Shown here: positions 36,160 through 45,139 of the stretch, piece by piece | How the letters are laid out: every line of letters starts with the position of its first letter | How positions within the stretch are numbered: position 1 is the first letter of the stretch | DNA from: Cupriavidus nantongensis | Lineage (GTDB): Bacteria > Pseudomonadota > Gammaproteobacteria > Burkholderiales > Burkholderiaceae | NCBI RefSeq assembly: GCF_001598055.1 | Contig: NZ_CP014844.1 | Coordinates: 558,001-622,000, forward strand | Direction: 5' to 3' | Length of the DNA: 64,000 nucleotides | The notes under the pieces: model-generated | What the model saw: the letters and a program-made list of their open reading frames with translations, nothing else | Told to the model about the DNA's origin: nothing | The model's database searches: none | Translations under genes and position numbers: made by a program

Positions 36160-37647
36160 ATGCCAACCACCCGCACCGTCTCCGCCTTCGGCACCGCCGA
36201 CGCCCGGCCGCTCGACCTCGTCATCTTCGGCGGCGCCGGCGACCTGTCGGCGCGCAAGCTGCTGCCATCGCTCTACATGTGCCACCGCGACGGCAACCTG
36301 CCCGACGGCACCCGCATCATCGGCGTGGGCCGCCACCGCTGGGACCGCGAGGCCTTTGTGAATTTTGCCGACGCCAGCGCACAACCGTTTGTCGATGCGC
36401 GCTATCTCGAGCCGGCCAAATGGCAGGGCTTCCTGCAGCGGCTGGACTTCGTGCACGTCGACGCCGCGCAGGCGGGCGACTATCCCGCGCTGGCGGCGCA
36501 GTTGCGCAGCGACGCGCTGCGCATCTACTACATGGCGATGCCGCCCGGGCTGTTCGCCGCCACCTGCGACAACCTTGCCAGCCATGGCCTGATTGCCGCC
36601 GATACCCGGCTGGTGCTGGAAAAACCGCTGGGCGTGGACCTGGCCTCGGCGATCGATATCGGCGAGGTGGTCAGCCGCTATTTCAGCGAGGACCGCACCT
36701 ACCGGATCGACCACTACCTCGGCAAGGAGACGGTGCAGAACCTGATGGCGCTGCGCTTCGGCAATTCGATCTTCGAGCCGCTGTGGCGCACGCCATTCGT
36801 GCGCAGCGTGCAGATCACGGTGGCCGAGACCGTGGGCGTGGGCACGCGCGGCGGCTTCTACGACGAGGCCGGCGCCATGCGCGACATGGTGCAGAACCAC
36901 CTGCTGCAGCTGGTCAGCATCCTGGCGATGGAGCCGCCGGCATCGCTCGACTCCGACGCCGTGCGCGATGAAAAGCTCAAGGTGCTGCGCTCGCTGCGGC
37001 CGATGTCGCCCGAGGACGTGCGCCGCAACACTGTGCGCGGCCAGTACACCGCCGGCGCCATCGGTGGCGAACTGGTGCGCGGCTACCTGCAGGAAGAGGG
37101 GATTCCGCCCGACAGCCGCACCGAGACCTTTGTCGCGATGCGGGCCGAGCTTGGCACCTGGCGCTGGAACCAGGTGCCGTTCTACCTGCGCACCGGCAAG
37201 CGCATGCAGGAGCGCGTGACCGAGGTGGTGATCCACTTTGCCGAGGTGCCGCATTCGATCTTCGATGCAGGCAGCACGCTGCAGCCCAACCGCATGGTGA
37301 TCCGGCTGCAGCCGGAGGAATCGGTACGGCTGACGCTGATGGTGAAGCAGCCGGGCGAAGGCATGAAGCTCAAGCCGCTGAGCCTGGCGCTGAACCTGGA
37401 TTCGGCCTTCACCACGCGCCGCGCCGAGGCCTACGAGCGCCTGCTGCTCGATGTCATCCGCGGCCGGCTGGCGCTGTTCGTGCGTCGCGACGAACTGCAG
37501 GCCGCGTGGACCTGGGTCGACCCGATCCTGGAGGCGTGGCGGGCGCAGGACGAGGGCCCGCGGCCCTATACCGCCGGCACCTGGGGGCCGGCGGCCTCGT
37601 CGGCGTTCATGGCGCGCGAAGGCGTGCAGTGGTCGGAAGAGGCGTGA
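36160..37647 (+). CDS. zwf: Glucose-6-phosphate 1-dehydrogenase
   Basis: This 495-residue enzyme oxidises glucose-6-phosphate to 6-phosphogluconolactone with NAD(P)+. It shows the coenzyme motif VIFGGAGDLSARKLLPSLY (22-40), the substrate-binding signature RIDHYLGKETVQN near residue 182 and NRMVIRLQPEE. AAGGAG precedes the ATG at 36160. It is 104 bases downstream of the SIS deaminase gene on the same strand and feeds sugar phosphate into the Entner-Doudoroff or pentose phosphate route. Confidence 0.93.
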   Translation: MPTTRTVSAFGTADARPLDLVIFGGAGDLSARKLLPSLYMCHRDGNLPDGTRIIGVGRHRWDREAFVNFADASAQPFVDARYLEPAKWQGFLQRLDFVHVDAAQAGDYPALAAQLRSDALRIYYMAMPPGLFAATCDNLASHGLIAADTRLVLEKPLGVDLASAIDIGEVVSRYFSEDRTYRIDHYLGKETVQNLMALRFGNSIFEPLWRTPFVRSVQITVAETVGVGTRGGFYDEAGAMRDMVQNHLLQLVSILAMEPPASLDSDAVRDEKLKVLRSLRPMSPEDVRRNTVRGQYTAGAIGGELVRGYLQEEGIPPDSRTETFVAMRAELGTWRWNQVPFYLRTGKRMQERVTEVVIHFAEVPHSIFDAGSTLQPNRMVIRLQPEESVRLTLMVKQPGEGMKLKPLSLALNLDSAFTTRRAEAYERLLLDVIRGRLALFVRRDELQAAWTWVDPILEAWRAQDEGPRPYTAGTWGPAASSAFMAREGVQWSEEA

Positions 37648-37660
37648 GGCACGGTTCGCC

Positions 37661-39202
37661 CTAGCCGGCCATGCGCAGCGCGCGCCGATACTGGATCGCC
37701 TCGCCCACGTGCGCGGCGTCCAGCACCTCGGCTCCGGCCAGGTCGGCAATGGTGCGCGCCACCTTCAGTACGCGGAAGTACGAGCGCGCCGACCAGGCCA
37801 GCCGCGTCATCGCGCCGCGCAGCAAGGCCTGCGCCTGCGGGTCCATGGCGCAGTGCTGCTCGATCTCGCGCCCGCCCAGTTCATTGTTGGGCTTGCCCTG
37901 GCGGGCCAGTTGCCGTTCGCGCGCGGCCAGCACGCGCGCGCGCACCGCGGCGCTGGCTTCGCCGGGCGGGCCGTCGAGCATTTCGCCCTGGTCCTGCGCG
38001 GGCACTTCGACCTGCAGGTCGATGCGGTCCAGCATCGGGCCGGAAATCCGCGACTGGTAGCGCCGCACCTGGTCGGGGGTGCAGCGGCACGGCCGGTCGG
38101 GGTGGCCGAGGTAGCCGCACGGGCAGGGGTTCATCGCCGCGACGAACTGGAAGCAGGCGGGGAAGTCGGCGTGGCCGTTGGCGCGGGCGATGGTGATGCG
38201 GCCCGATTCCAGCGGCTCGCGCAGGACTTCGAGCACGCGCCGGTCGAATTCGGGCAGCTCGTCCAGGAACAGCACGCCGTGGTGCGCGAGCGAGATCTCG
38301 CCCGGGCGCGGATTGCCGCCGCCGCCGACCATGGCCGGCCCCGACGCGGTGTGGTGCGGCGCGCGGCACGGGCGCAGGCCCCAGGCCTCGGCGCGGAATC
38401 CGCCCGGGGTCAGGCTCATCACCGCGGCGGCTTCCAGCGCCTGCTGCAGCGACATCGGCGGCAGCAGGCCGGGCAGGCGCTGCGCCAGCATCGACTTGCC
38501 GGTGCCGGGCGGGCCCACCAGCAGCACGGAATGCTGGCCTGCCGCGGCCACCTCCATGGCGCGGCGCGCCTGCGCCTGGCCGCGCACATCGCGCATGTCG
38601 GGGCCGCGCTCGGCGGTGGCGGGCAACAGGGCCGGCATCGCGCGCGGCAGCCGGGCCTCGGCCACGGGGCCCAGGTGGCCGCAGGCCTGGCGCAGCGTGG
38701 CGGCGGCGTGCACCGGCAGGTCTTCGATCAGCGCGGCTTCGGCGCCGTTGCCCGCGGCGACCAGGAAGGCGCGCGGCGCCTCGCCCGCGGCGGCGCGCTC
38801 GGCATTGTCGCGCGCCAGCCCCATCGCCATGGCGAGCGCGCCGCGCACCGGACGCAGTTCGCCGGACAGCGACAGCTCGGCGGCAAATTCATGCGCGTCG
38901 AGCGCGTCGGCCGGGATCTGGCCGCTGGCGGCCAGGATGCCCAGCGCGATGGCCAGGTCGAAGCGGCCGGATTCCTTCGGCAGGTCCGCCGGCGCCAGGT
39001 TGACGGTGATGCGGCGGTTGGGAAACTCGTAGCCGCTGTTGAGGATGGCGGCGCGCACGCGCTCGCGGCTTTCGCGCACGCCGGTGTCGGCCAGCCCGAC
39101 GATGGTGAAGGCCGGCAGGCCGTTGGCCAGGTGGGTCTCGACCCGCACCGGCGGCGCGGCGATGCCGGTCAGGGCCCGGCTGCGTAGGACGGCAAGGCTC
39201 AT
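37661..39202 (-). CDS. comM: YifB/ComM-family Mg-chelatase-like AAA+ ATPase
   Basis: This 513-residue protein has an N-terminal Lon-like/ChlI domain (VETHLANGLPAFTIVGLADTGVRESRERV), a AAA+ module with Walker A GPPGTGKSMLA and Walker B GVLFLDELPEF, a zinc-type Cys cluster (CPCGYLGHPDRPCRCTPDQ) and a C-terminal helical domain (YFRVLKVARTIADL). ComM is a branch-migration helicase that helps integrate DNA during natural transformation. The start at 39202 (MSLAVLRSRALTGI) matches the family; the frame extends to 39247. The ubiK gene lies upstream on the same strand. Confidence 0.9.
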   Translation of the reverse strand: MSLAVLRSRALTGIAAPPVRVETHLANGLPAFTIVGLADTGVRESRERVRAAILNSGYEFPNRRITVNLAPADLPKESGRFDLAIALGILAASGQIPADALDAHEFAAELSLSGELRPVRGALAMAMGLARDNAERAAAGEAPRAFLVAAGNGAEAALIEDLPVHAAATLRQACGHLGPVAEARLPRAMPALLPATAERGPDMRDVRGQAQARRAMEVAAAGQHSVLLVGPPGTGKSMLAQRLPGLLPPMSLQQALEAAAVMSLTPGGFRAEAWGLRPCRAPHHTASGPAMVGGGGNPRPGEISLAHHGVLFLDELPEFDRRVLEVLREPLESGRITIARANGHADFPACFQFVAAMNPCPCGYLGHPDRPCRCTPDQVRRYQSRISGPMLDRIDLQVEVPAQDQGEMLDGPPGEASAAVRARVLAARERQLARQGKPNNELGGREIEQHCAMDPQAQALLRGAMTRLAWSARSYFRVLKVARTIADLAGAEVLDAAHVGEAIQYRRALRMAG

Positions 39203-39293
39203 GGCATCGAACCGCACGGAACTGTTAACGAAAAAGGCCGCCAGCAATGGCGGCCTTCAGGCAGGCTGGGGGATGGCGGCGGGACCGGCGTGC

Positions 39294-39572
39294 TCATGCG
39301 CCCCCGGTCGAGTCCACCGAGCCGGCGCCGGGCGGGATGCCGGCACGGCGCTCCAGCTCGGCCACGCGGCCTTCCAGTTCTTCCAGGCGGGCGCGGGTGC
39401 GCGCCAGCACCTGCGACTGGACGTCGAATTCCTCGCGCGTGACCAGGTCCAGCCGGGCAAAGCCCTGGGTCATCATGCTGCGCACGTTTTTCTCGATGTC
39501 CCTTGCCGGCGAATTGCGCAGCGCCTCGCTGACCTTGTTCTGCAGGTCGTTGAAGAGGTCGGTCGGTTTCAT
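39294..39572 (-). CDS. ubiK: Ubiquinone biosynthesis accessory factor UbiK (BMFP domain)
   Basis: This 92-residue protein matches the BMFP/UbiK family: KPTDLFNDLQNKVSEALRNSPARDIEKNVRSMMTQGFARLDLVTREEFDVQ, followed by a C-terminal coiled coil (LARTRARLEELEGRVAELE). UbiK assists the aerobic ubiquinone complex, perhaps by presenting lipid substrates. AAAGGAG precedes the ATG at 39572. Its partner comM lies downstream. Confidence 0.9.
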   Translation of the reverse strand: MKPTDLFNDLQNKVSEALRNSPARDIEKNVRSMMTQGFARLDLVTREEFDVQSQVLARTRARLEELEGRVAELERRAGIPPGAGSVDSTGGA

Positions 39573-39803
39573 GGTTTCTCCTTTGCGCACCTGACTGGTG
39601 CCAATCCGGTTGGGCATCTGGCGTATGGCGCGCTTTCGCACAGGAATTGGGCGCCCTGAATGCGGGCGGTTCCCGTGCGCGCTGGCCCTACGCAGCCACC
39701 GTCAGATCTCGATTATCGCCCCTGCGGCACGCCGGCGAAAGCTCCGGCGCCGCGCCGTTCACACCTTTTAACCCGATCTGGCGTCGCCGCGGGGCCGATT
39801 CAA

Positions 39804-39878
39804 GCCTGCCCGCGATGCTGGCAGGCGCGCGCGGGTCGCGCATCGACCTGCGCATCCGCAAGTTGGCACGGCAGTTGC
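39804..39878 (+). promoter_or_regulatory. Sigma-54 promoter of torF-glnK-amtB, with upstream dyad
   Basis: TGGCACGGCAGTTGC at 39864-39878 is a near-perfect sigma-54 element, with GG and GC exactly 10 bases apart. The expected start is near 39890, about 70 bases ahead of torF. A dyad GCCTGCC / GGCAGGC with a 9-base spacer lies at 39804-39826. Nitrogen control by NtrC would be expected for glnK-amtB, but no clear NtrC box was found. The rest of 39573-39961 holds no gene. Confidence 0.88.
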
Positions 39879-39961
39879 AGTAGTGATGCCGAGCTGCCTC
39901 AAAGCTTTACCGGAATCCAACACAACGAAATCCGAGCCATCAGGAAAAGGAGAAAAATCCC

Positions 39962-40744
39962 ATGAAGAAGTTGGCCCTTGCAGTCAGCGCGGTGATCCTG
40001 GCCAGTGCCGCCGGCGGCGCCCTGGCGCAGAGCACCGACGCCGCGGCCCCGGCTGCCGAGCCGGCCTCGCCGCATACGTTCACGGCCAACGTGTCGCTGG
40101 TCACGGACTACCGCTACCGCGGCATCAGCCAGACCAACCTGCGCCCGGCGATCCAGGGCGGTTTCGACTACGCGCACGAAAGCGGCTTCTACCTGGGTAA
40201 CTGGAACTCCAGCATCAGCTGGCTCGAAGACGCCAACCCGGCGGTGTCGGCGCCGGTCGAGATGGACTTCTACGGCGGCTTCAAGAACACCTTCAAGGTG
40301 GCCGGCACCGAATTCGCCTATGACCTGGGCGTGCTCGAGTACTACTACCCGGGCGGCTACAACAACCCGCGGCCGTACACCACCGAGTTGTATGCCGGGG
40401 TTGGCTGGGGTCCGGTGTTCCTGAAGTACTCGCACTCGGTCACCAACCTGTTTGGCTGGGCCGACAGCAAGAACAGCTACTACGTCGACCTGAGCGCCAA
40501 CGTGCCGCTCAATTTCTGGGACCTGACGCTGAACGCGCACGTCGGCTACCAGGGCGTGAAGCACAACAGCGACGCCTCGTACACCGACTGGAAGATCGGC
40601 CTGACCAAGGACCTGGGCAAGGGCTTTGCGCTGGCGGTCGCCTATGTCGACACCAACGCCAAGGAAGTGGCCTACACCAGCGCCAACCGCGGCCGCTACC
40701 TGGGCAAGGCCGCGGCGTGGGCCTCGATCACCAAGACCTTTTAA
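39962..40744 (+). CDS. TorF-family putative outer-membrane porin
   Basis: This 260-residue protein has a signal peptide (MKKLALAVSAVILASAAGGALA, cleavage before QST) and the TorF (CHP02001) pattern: SLVTDYRYRGISQTNLRPAIQGGFDYAHESGFYLGNW, then alternating beta strands ending in AWASITKTF with a C-terminal Phe. It is probably a small outer-membrane barrel. Family members often precede glnK-amtB, which suggests entry of nitrogen compounds under nitrogen limitation. AAAAGGAG precedes the ATG. It is the first gene behind the sigma-54 promoter. Confidence 0.85.
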   Translation: MKKLALAVSAVILASAAGGALAQSTDAAAPAAEPASPHTFTANVSLVTDYRYRGISQTNLRPAIQGGFDYAHESGFYLGNWNSSISWLEDANPAVSAPVEMDFYGGFKNTFKVAGTEFAYDLGVLEYYYPGGYNNPRPYTTELYAGVGWGPVFLKYSHSVTNLFGWADSKNSYYVDLSANVPLNFWDLTLNAHVGYQGVKHNSDASYTDWKIGLTKDLGKGFALAVAYVDTNAKEVAYTSANRGRYLGKAAAWASITKTF

Positions 40745-40769
40745 TTCTGACGCAGCCCGGGCGGGCTGA

Positions 40770-41135
<366 letters not shown>

Positions 41136-41167
41136 CCCAAGACAGCATAGAGACAAAGGTGAATTCC

Positions 41168-42724
41168 ATGAAAACCTGGATCAAGCGATTCCTGGCGGCG
41201 GGCGCGATGGCGCTGGCCGTCGGCACGGCCGGCGTCGGCATGTCGGCCCCGGCCGCCGCGCAGGACAAGCCGGCCGCCGAGGCTTCGGCCGCCGCCACTT
41301 CGGCGCCGGCCGCCGCAGCGGCTGCGGCAGCCCCCGCTGCGGCCCCCGCAGCCGCCCCTGCAGCAGCCCCCGCCGCGGCACCGGCTGAAGCGGCCGCCGC
41401 GCCGGCCGCGCCGGTGCCCAACAAGGGCGACACCGCGTGGCTGCTGGTCTCGACCGCGTTCGTGATCCTGATGACGCTGCCTGGCCTGGCGCTGTTCTAT
41501 GGCGGCCTGGTGCGCTCCAAGAACATGTTGTCGGTGCTGATGCAGTGCCTGGTGATCTTCTCGCTGGTGGCGCTGCTGTGGGCCATCTACGGCTACAGCT
41601 TCGCCTTCACCGAGGGCAATGCCTTCTTCGGCGGCACCGACCGGCTGTTCATGAAGGGGCTGACGGTCGACGCCGTGGCCGCCACCTTCAGCAAGGGCGT
41701 GGTGCTGCCGGAACTGGGCTACTTTGCCTTCCAGTGCGCCTTCGCCTGCATCACCTGCGGCCTGATCATCGGCGCCTTCGCCGAGCGCGCGCGCTTCTCG
41801 GCGGTGCTGGTGTTCGTGGTGCTGTGGTTCACCTTCGCCTACCTGCCGATCGCCCACATGGTGTGGTTCTGGCCGGGCCCTGACGCCTACACCGACGCCG
41901 CCGCCGGCACCGCCGCAACGGCCAAGGCCGGCTGGCTGTTCCAGAAGGGCGCGCTGGACTTCGCCGGCGGCACCGTGGTGCACATCAATGCCGCGGTCGC
42001 GGGCCTGGTAGGTGCCTTCATGTTCGGCAAGCGCATCGGCTTCGGCCGCGAGGCGATCCGTCCGCACAGCCTGACCTTCACCATGGTGGGTGCCTCGCTG
42101 CTGTGGTTCGGCTGGTTCGGCTTCAACGCCGGTTCGGCGCTGGAAGCCAACGGCTCGGCCGCGCTGGCCTTCGTCAACACGCTGCTGGCGACCTGCGCCG
42201 CGGTGCTGTCGTGGACCTTCGGCGAGTGGATCGGCAAGGGCAAGCCGTCGATGCTGGGCGGCGCCTCGGGCGCGGTCGCCGGCCTGGTGGCGATCACTCC
42301 GGCCGCAGGCTTCGTCGGCCCGATGGGCTCGATCGTGATGGGCCTGGTGGCCGGCCTGCTGTGCCTGTGGGGCGTGACCGGACTGAAACGCATGCTGGGC
42401 ATGGACGACTCGCTCGACGTGTTCGGCGTGCATGGCGTGGGCGGCATCGTCGGCGCGCTGCTGACCGGCGTGTTCGCCGCGCCCAGCCTGGGCGGCACCG
42501 GCATCTACGACTACGTCGCCAACAAGGTGGCCGACGACTACTCCATCGCCGGCCAGCTGTGGGTGCAGTTCGAAGGCGTGCTGACCACCGTGGTGTGGTC
42601 CGGCGTGGTGGCCTTCGTCGCCTACAAGCTGGTGGACATGCTGATCGGGCTGCGCGTGCCGGAAGACGAAGAGCGCGAAGGCCTGGATATCACCTCGCAC
42701 GGCGAGACCGCGTACGAAGGCTGA
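41168..42724 (+). CDS. amtB: Ammonium transporter AmtB with Ala/Pro-rich N-terminal segment
   Basis: This 518-residue channel conducts ammonium/ammonia across the inner membrane. A signal peptide (to about residue 31) is followed by a long Ala/Pro-rich stretch (about 37-78) and then the eleven-helix core, which begins NKGDTAWLLVSTAFVILMTLPGLALFYGGLVRSKN. Channel histidines are in GGTVVHINAAVAGLVGA and VFGVHGVGGIVGALL. The start at 41168 has AAAGGTGA ahead; a GTG at 41132 overlaps the glnK stop and would add 12 residues. The C-terminal tail ends DITSHGETAYEG and should interact with GlnK. Confidence 0.93.
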   Translation: MKTWIKRFLAAGAMALAVGTAGVGMSAPAAAQDKPAAEASAAATSAPAAAAAAAAPAAAPAAAPAAAPAAAPAEAAAAPAAPVPNKGDTAWLLVSTAFVILMTLPGLALFYGGLVRSKNMLSVLMQCLVIFSLVALLWAIYGYSFAFTEGNAFFGGTDRLFMKGLTVDAVAATFSKGVVLPELGYFAFQCAFACITCGLIIGAFAERARFSAVLVFVVLWFTFAYLPIAHMVWFWPGPDAYTDAAAGTAATAKAGWLFQKGALDFAGGTVVHINAAVAGLVGAFMFGKRIGFGREAIRPHSLTFTMVGASLLWFGWFGFNAGSALEANGSAALAFVNTLLATCAAVLSWTFGEWIGKGKPSMLGGASGAVAGLVAITPAAGFVGPMGSIVMGLVAGLLCLWGVTGLKRMLGMDDSLDVFGVHGVGGIVGALLTGVFAAPSLGGTGIYDYVANKVADDYSIAGQLWVQFEGVLTTVVWSGVVAFVAYKLVDMLIGLRVPEDEEREGLDITSHGETAYEG

Positions 42725-42777
42725 TCGCAAAGGTGTTGTGCTGGAGAGCTGATTGGGAATCTGCTCTCAGGAGTTTT

Positions 42778-42802
42778 GCCCGGCTGCGTGCCGGGCTTTT
42801 TT
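42778..42802 (+). terminator. Rho-independent terminator of glnK-amtB
   Basis: A perfect 7-bp stem (GCCCGGC / GCCGGGC, 5-base loop) is followed by six T. The group II intron begins one base after the T-run. Confidence 0.93.
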
Positions 42803-42803
42803 C

Positions 42804-44654
42804 GTGCGCCCAGCATGGGCGCACTCTTGTGGGTGCAAGTCCCACCGTAAGTTGATCACAGCGAACGAAGCGAAGCGCAACTGCGTGAGGGCGACCGAGC
42901 GTGGGGAGGAACCGTAGAGCGTAAATCGTGAGCCGATGAACAAGAACCACATAGAAGGCGCGGCTGAGCAGGGCGAGCGGGCGAGAAACCGCGAAGCTCT
43001 TGTGATCAAGGCGAGGCAGCGTAAATGTGGCGGCTGTGCGATGAAGGAGTGCGTTCTTACCTGGGGAGACCTCACCTCAATCCTGAAAGGGTAACGGCGT
43101 CGAGCCGGAGTGAGGAGTCAGCAGAGGCTGTAGTAGCCAGAGGACAGACCGGCAAGGTTGGAGCTATTGGCGAAGGGCCGAACGAGAGGAAGTGTCGGAA
43201 GCCATGACGATGATGGAGGCCAGGCGCCAGAAGCCCGTGCGAGCGGGGCGGGACACCGAAGCCAGGGGTGAAGCCCCGGCTGGAGTGGGCCGTGGCGAAG
43301 CCGAAATCCCGCGGCATGAAGCGGACGGCACAGGGTCGGCGCTGCTGGAAGCGGCGCTGACGCGCGAGAACTTGCGGCAGGCATTCAAACGGGTGCGGGC
43401 GAACAAGGGATCGGCGGGTGTGGACGGGCTGGACATTGACCAGACGTCGCGCAAACTGGTGTCCGAGTGGCCCCGTATCCGCGAGGAACTGCTGCGGGGG
43501 ACGTACCGGCCCAGTCCGGTACGAAGGGTGATGATCCCGAAGGCGGCAGGTGGCGAGCGCGAGCTTGGCATCCCGACGGTGACGGATCGGCTGATCCAGC
43601 AGGCGCTGTTGCAAGTCCTGCAACCGCTGCTTGACCCGACCTTCAGCAAGCATAGCTACGGATTTCGGCCTGGACGGCGAGCACATGATGCGGTGCTAGC
43701 CGCTCAGTCGTTCGTGCAGTCGGGCCGGCATGTGGTGGTGGATGTGGACTTGGAGAAGTTCTTCGACCGAGTCAACCACGACATCCTGATCGACCGCCTA
43801 AGGAAACGCATCGCCGACGCCGGGATCATCCGGCTGATACGAGCCTACCTGAACGCGGGAATCATGGATGGCGGGGTGGTCATGGAACGGCATCAGGGAA
43901 CGCCGCAAGGTGGCCCTCTGTCGCCGCTGCTGGCCAACGTCCTGCTAGACGAGGTGGATAAGGAGTTAGAGAAGCGGGGCCATTGCTTTGCACGATATGC
44001 CGACGACTGCAACATCTACGTTGGCAGTCGTCATGCAGGTGAGCGGGTGATGGTTCTGCTACGAAGGCTCTATGACCGCCTCAGGCTGAAAGTCAACGAA
44101 ACCAAAAGCGCGGTGGCGCTTGTGTTTGGTCGTAAGTTCCTAGGGTATGCCCTATGGCAAGCACCGGACGGCGCGATTAAGCGCGTAGTGGCTACCAAGC
44201 CGATGGCGGCGTTCAAACAGCGTGTCAGGAACCTGACGCGGCGCAATGGTGGGCGCAGCCTCCAGGCCGTGGTCGATCAGTTGCGCTCCTACCTGCTGGG
44301 CTGGAAAGCCTACTTCGGGCTGGCGCAGACCTCCAGAATCTGGCGCGAGCTAGATAGCTGGATAAGGCGGCGGCTTCGGGCCTTGCAACTCAAACAGTGG
44401 CGCAGGGGCAAGACTATCCACCGTGAACTGCTTCGCCTGGGGGCCTCACTACCGGTGGCGCAGTCGGTGGCGGCGTTAAGCCGTCGCTGGTGGCACAACA
44501 GCCTATCGGCGATTCATCGGGTGCTGACCACTGCCTACTTCGATAGCCTGGGCCTGCCCCGTCTCGTCTGACCTCAACCTCTCGAACCGCCCGGTGCGGA
44601 CCCGCATGCCGGGTGGTGTGGCAGGGGATGCAGCCCTGATGGGCTGCCCCCTAT
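42804..44654 (+). mobile_element. Group II intron with encoded reverse transcriptase
   Basis: A self-splicing retroelement of about 1.85 kb. The 5' end GTGCG fits the group II consensus and folds into a perfect 9-bp hairpin (GTGCGCCCA / TGGGCGCAC). About 390 bases of structured leader precede the reverse transcriptase gene. After its stop, a domain V-like hairpin lies at about 44584-44618 (GAACCGCCCGG ... CCGGGTGGT with an AT bulge) and a domain VI-like hairpin at about 44622-44650. The 3' boundary near 44654 (ending CTAT) is approximate. The insertion point is directly behind a terminator hairpin, as class C introns prefer; class was not assigned. Confidence 0.88.
43204..44571 (+). CDS. ltrA: Group II intron-encoded reverse transcriptase/maturase
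   Basis: This 455-residue protein begins with LTRENLRQAFKRVRANKGSAGVDG (RT0-RT1), continues with YGFRPGRRAHDAV, DLEKFFDRVNHD, GTPQGGPLSPLLAN and the polymerase active site YADD (265-268), and ends in the maturase (X) domain (about 310-400, LRSYLLGWKAYFGLAQ). There is no HNH endonuclease domain after it. It would help the intron splice and copy itself into new sites. An in-frame GTG at 43192 is a possible start; GAGGAA lies ahead of both. Confidence 0.93.
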   Translation: MTMMEARRQKPVRAGRDTEARGEAPAGVGRGEAEIPRHEADGTGSALLEAALTRENLRQAFKRVRANKGSAGVDGLDIDQTSRKLVSEWPRIREELLRGTYRPSPVRRVMIPKAAGGERELGIPTVTDRLIQQALLQVLQPLLDPTFSKHSYGFRPGRRAHDAVLAAQSFVQSGRHVVVDVDLEKFFDRVNHDILIDRLRKRIADAGIIRLIRAYLNAGIMDGGVVMERHQGTPQGGPLSPLLANVLLDEVDKELEKRGHCFARYADDCNIYVGSRHAGERVMVLLRRLYDRLRLKVNETKSAVALVFGRKFLGYALWQAPDGAIKRVVATKPMAAFKQRVRNLTRRNGGRSLQAVVDQLRSYLLGWKAYFGLAQTSRIWRELDSWIRRRLRALQLKQWRRGKTIHRELLRLGASLPVAQSVAALSRRWWHNSLSAIHRVLTTAYFDSLGLPRLV

Positions 44655-44797
44655 GCCGATTTTGTCGCGTTGAGCGGGGTTGCAGACATTAAGGCGGCTG
44701 CCATTACGCGCGGTGACGTGGACAAGACCATCGCGACGCCTGCCCGGAGCACCATCGGAACCCGCCAACCCAATGCCGGCGCGGGCAAGCGGGCAAT

Positions 44798-44822
44798 CCC
44801 GCGCGCCGCGCGCGGGCTTTTC
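44798..44822 (+). terminator. Hairpin with short T-run downstream of the intron
   Basis: A perfect 8-bp stem CCCGCGCG / CGCGCGGG with a 3-base loop is followed by CTTTTC. It resembles a Rho-independent terminator, though the T-run is short. Confidence 0.5.
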
Positions 44823-44899
44823 GCAAAGTGCTTAACTCCGATCTTAAAAAGCTTCAATTGTCTTTAATGTGCGGCGCACATACATTGCCATTGAGGCAG

Positions 44900-44973
44900 T
44901 TTCCTCCACCTGCAGAACGCTCCCCGTATCTGTCAGGCCATTTAAAAGCGCGGCATCGCCGCGCTTTTTTTTT
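44900..44973 (+). ncRNA. Candidate small RNA ending in a strong terminator
   Basis: A promoter-like pair TTGTCT (44868-44873) and TACATT (44891-44896), 17 bases apart, precedes about 75 bases with no coding potential, ending in a perfect GCGCGGC / GCCGCGC hairpin and nine T. The transcript would carry an exposed TTTCCTCCACC, complementary to ribosome binding sites. All of this is inference from sequence alone. Confidence 0.3.
44947..44973 (+). terminator. Strong Rho-independent terminator upstream of gshA
   Basis: The stem GCGCGGC / GCCGCGC with a 3-base loop is followed by nine T and preceded by four A. No annotated gene ends just before it, so it either ends a small RNA or insulates gshA. 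Confidence 0.85.
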
Positions 44974-45139
44974 GCCGCGGCCGCCGGCGCCGGCGCGGCC
45001 TCTTTATTTCGCGCCGCCCATCCCCATATGGTTATCCCTGATGCCAGGCGCTGCATATCCTTATAAAGGGCGCGCCAGCGCCTGGTTGGCCGTTCCTCTA
45101 CAATCGGGGCGAACGATTAAGACGATCTATAGGATGGAT

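Larger units (their letters stand above)
44655..45139. other. Intergenic region between the intron and gshA
   Basis: No gene is recognised in these 485 bases. They contain two Rho-independent-type hairpins (44798-44822 and 44947-44973), an AT-rich stretch with a possible promoter and small RNA (44900-44973), and a probable gshA promoter -10 element TACAAT at 45099-45104. A 65-residue open frame from 44670 has no recognised features and is not called. Confidence 0.6.

Noticed and set aside
44670..44867. 65-residue plus-strand open frame after the intron
   Set aside because: It has no ribosome site or recognised domain and runs through a terminator-like hairpin.
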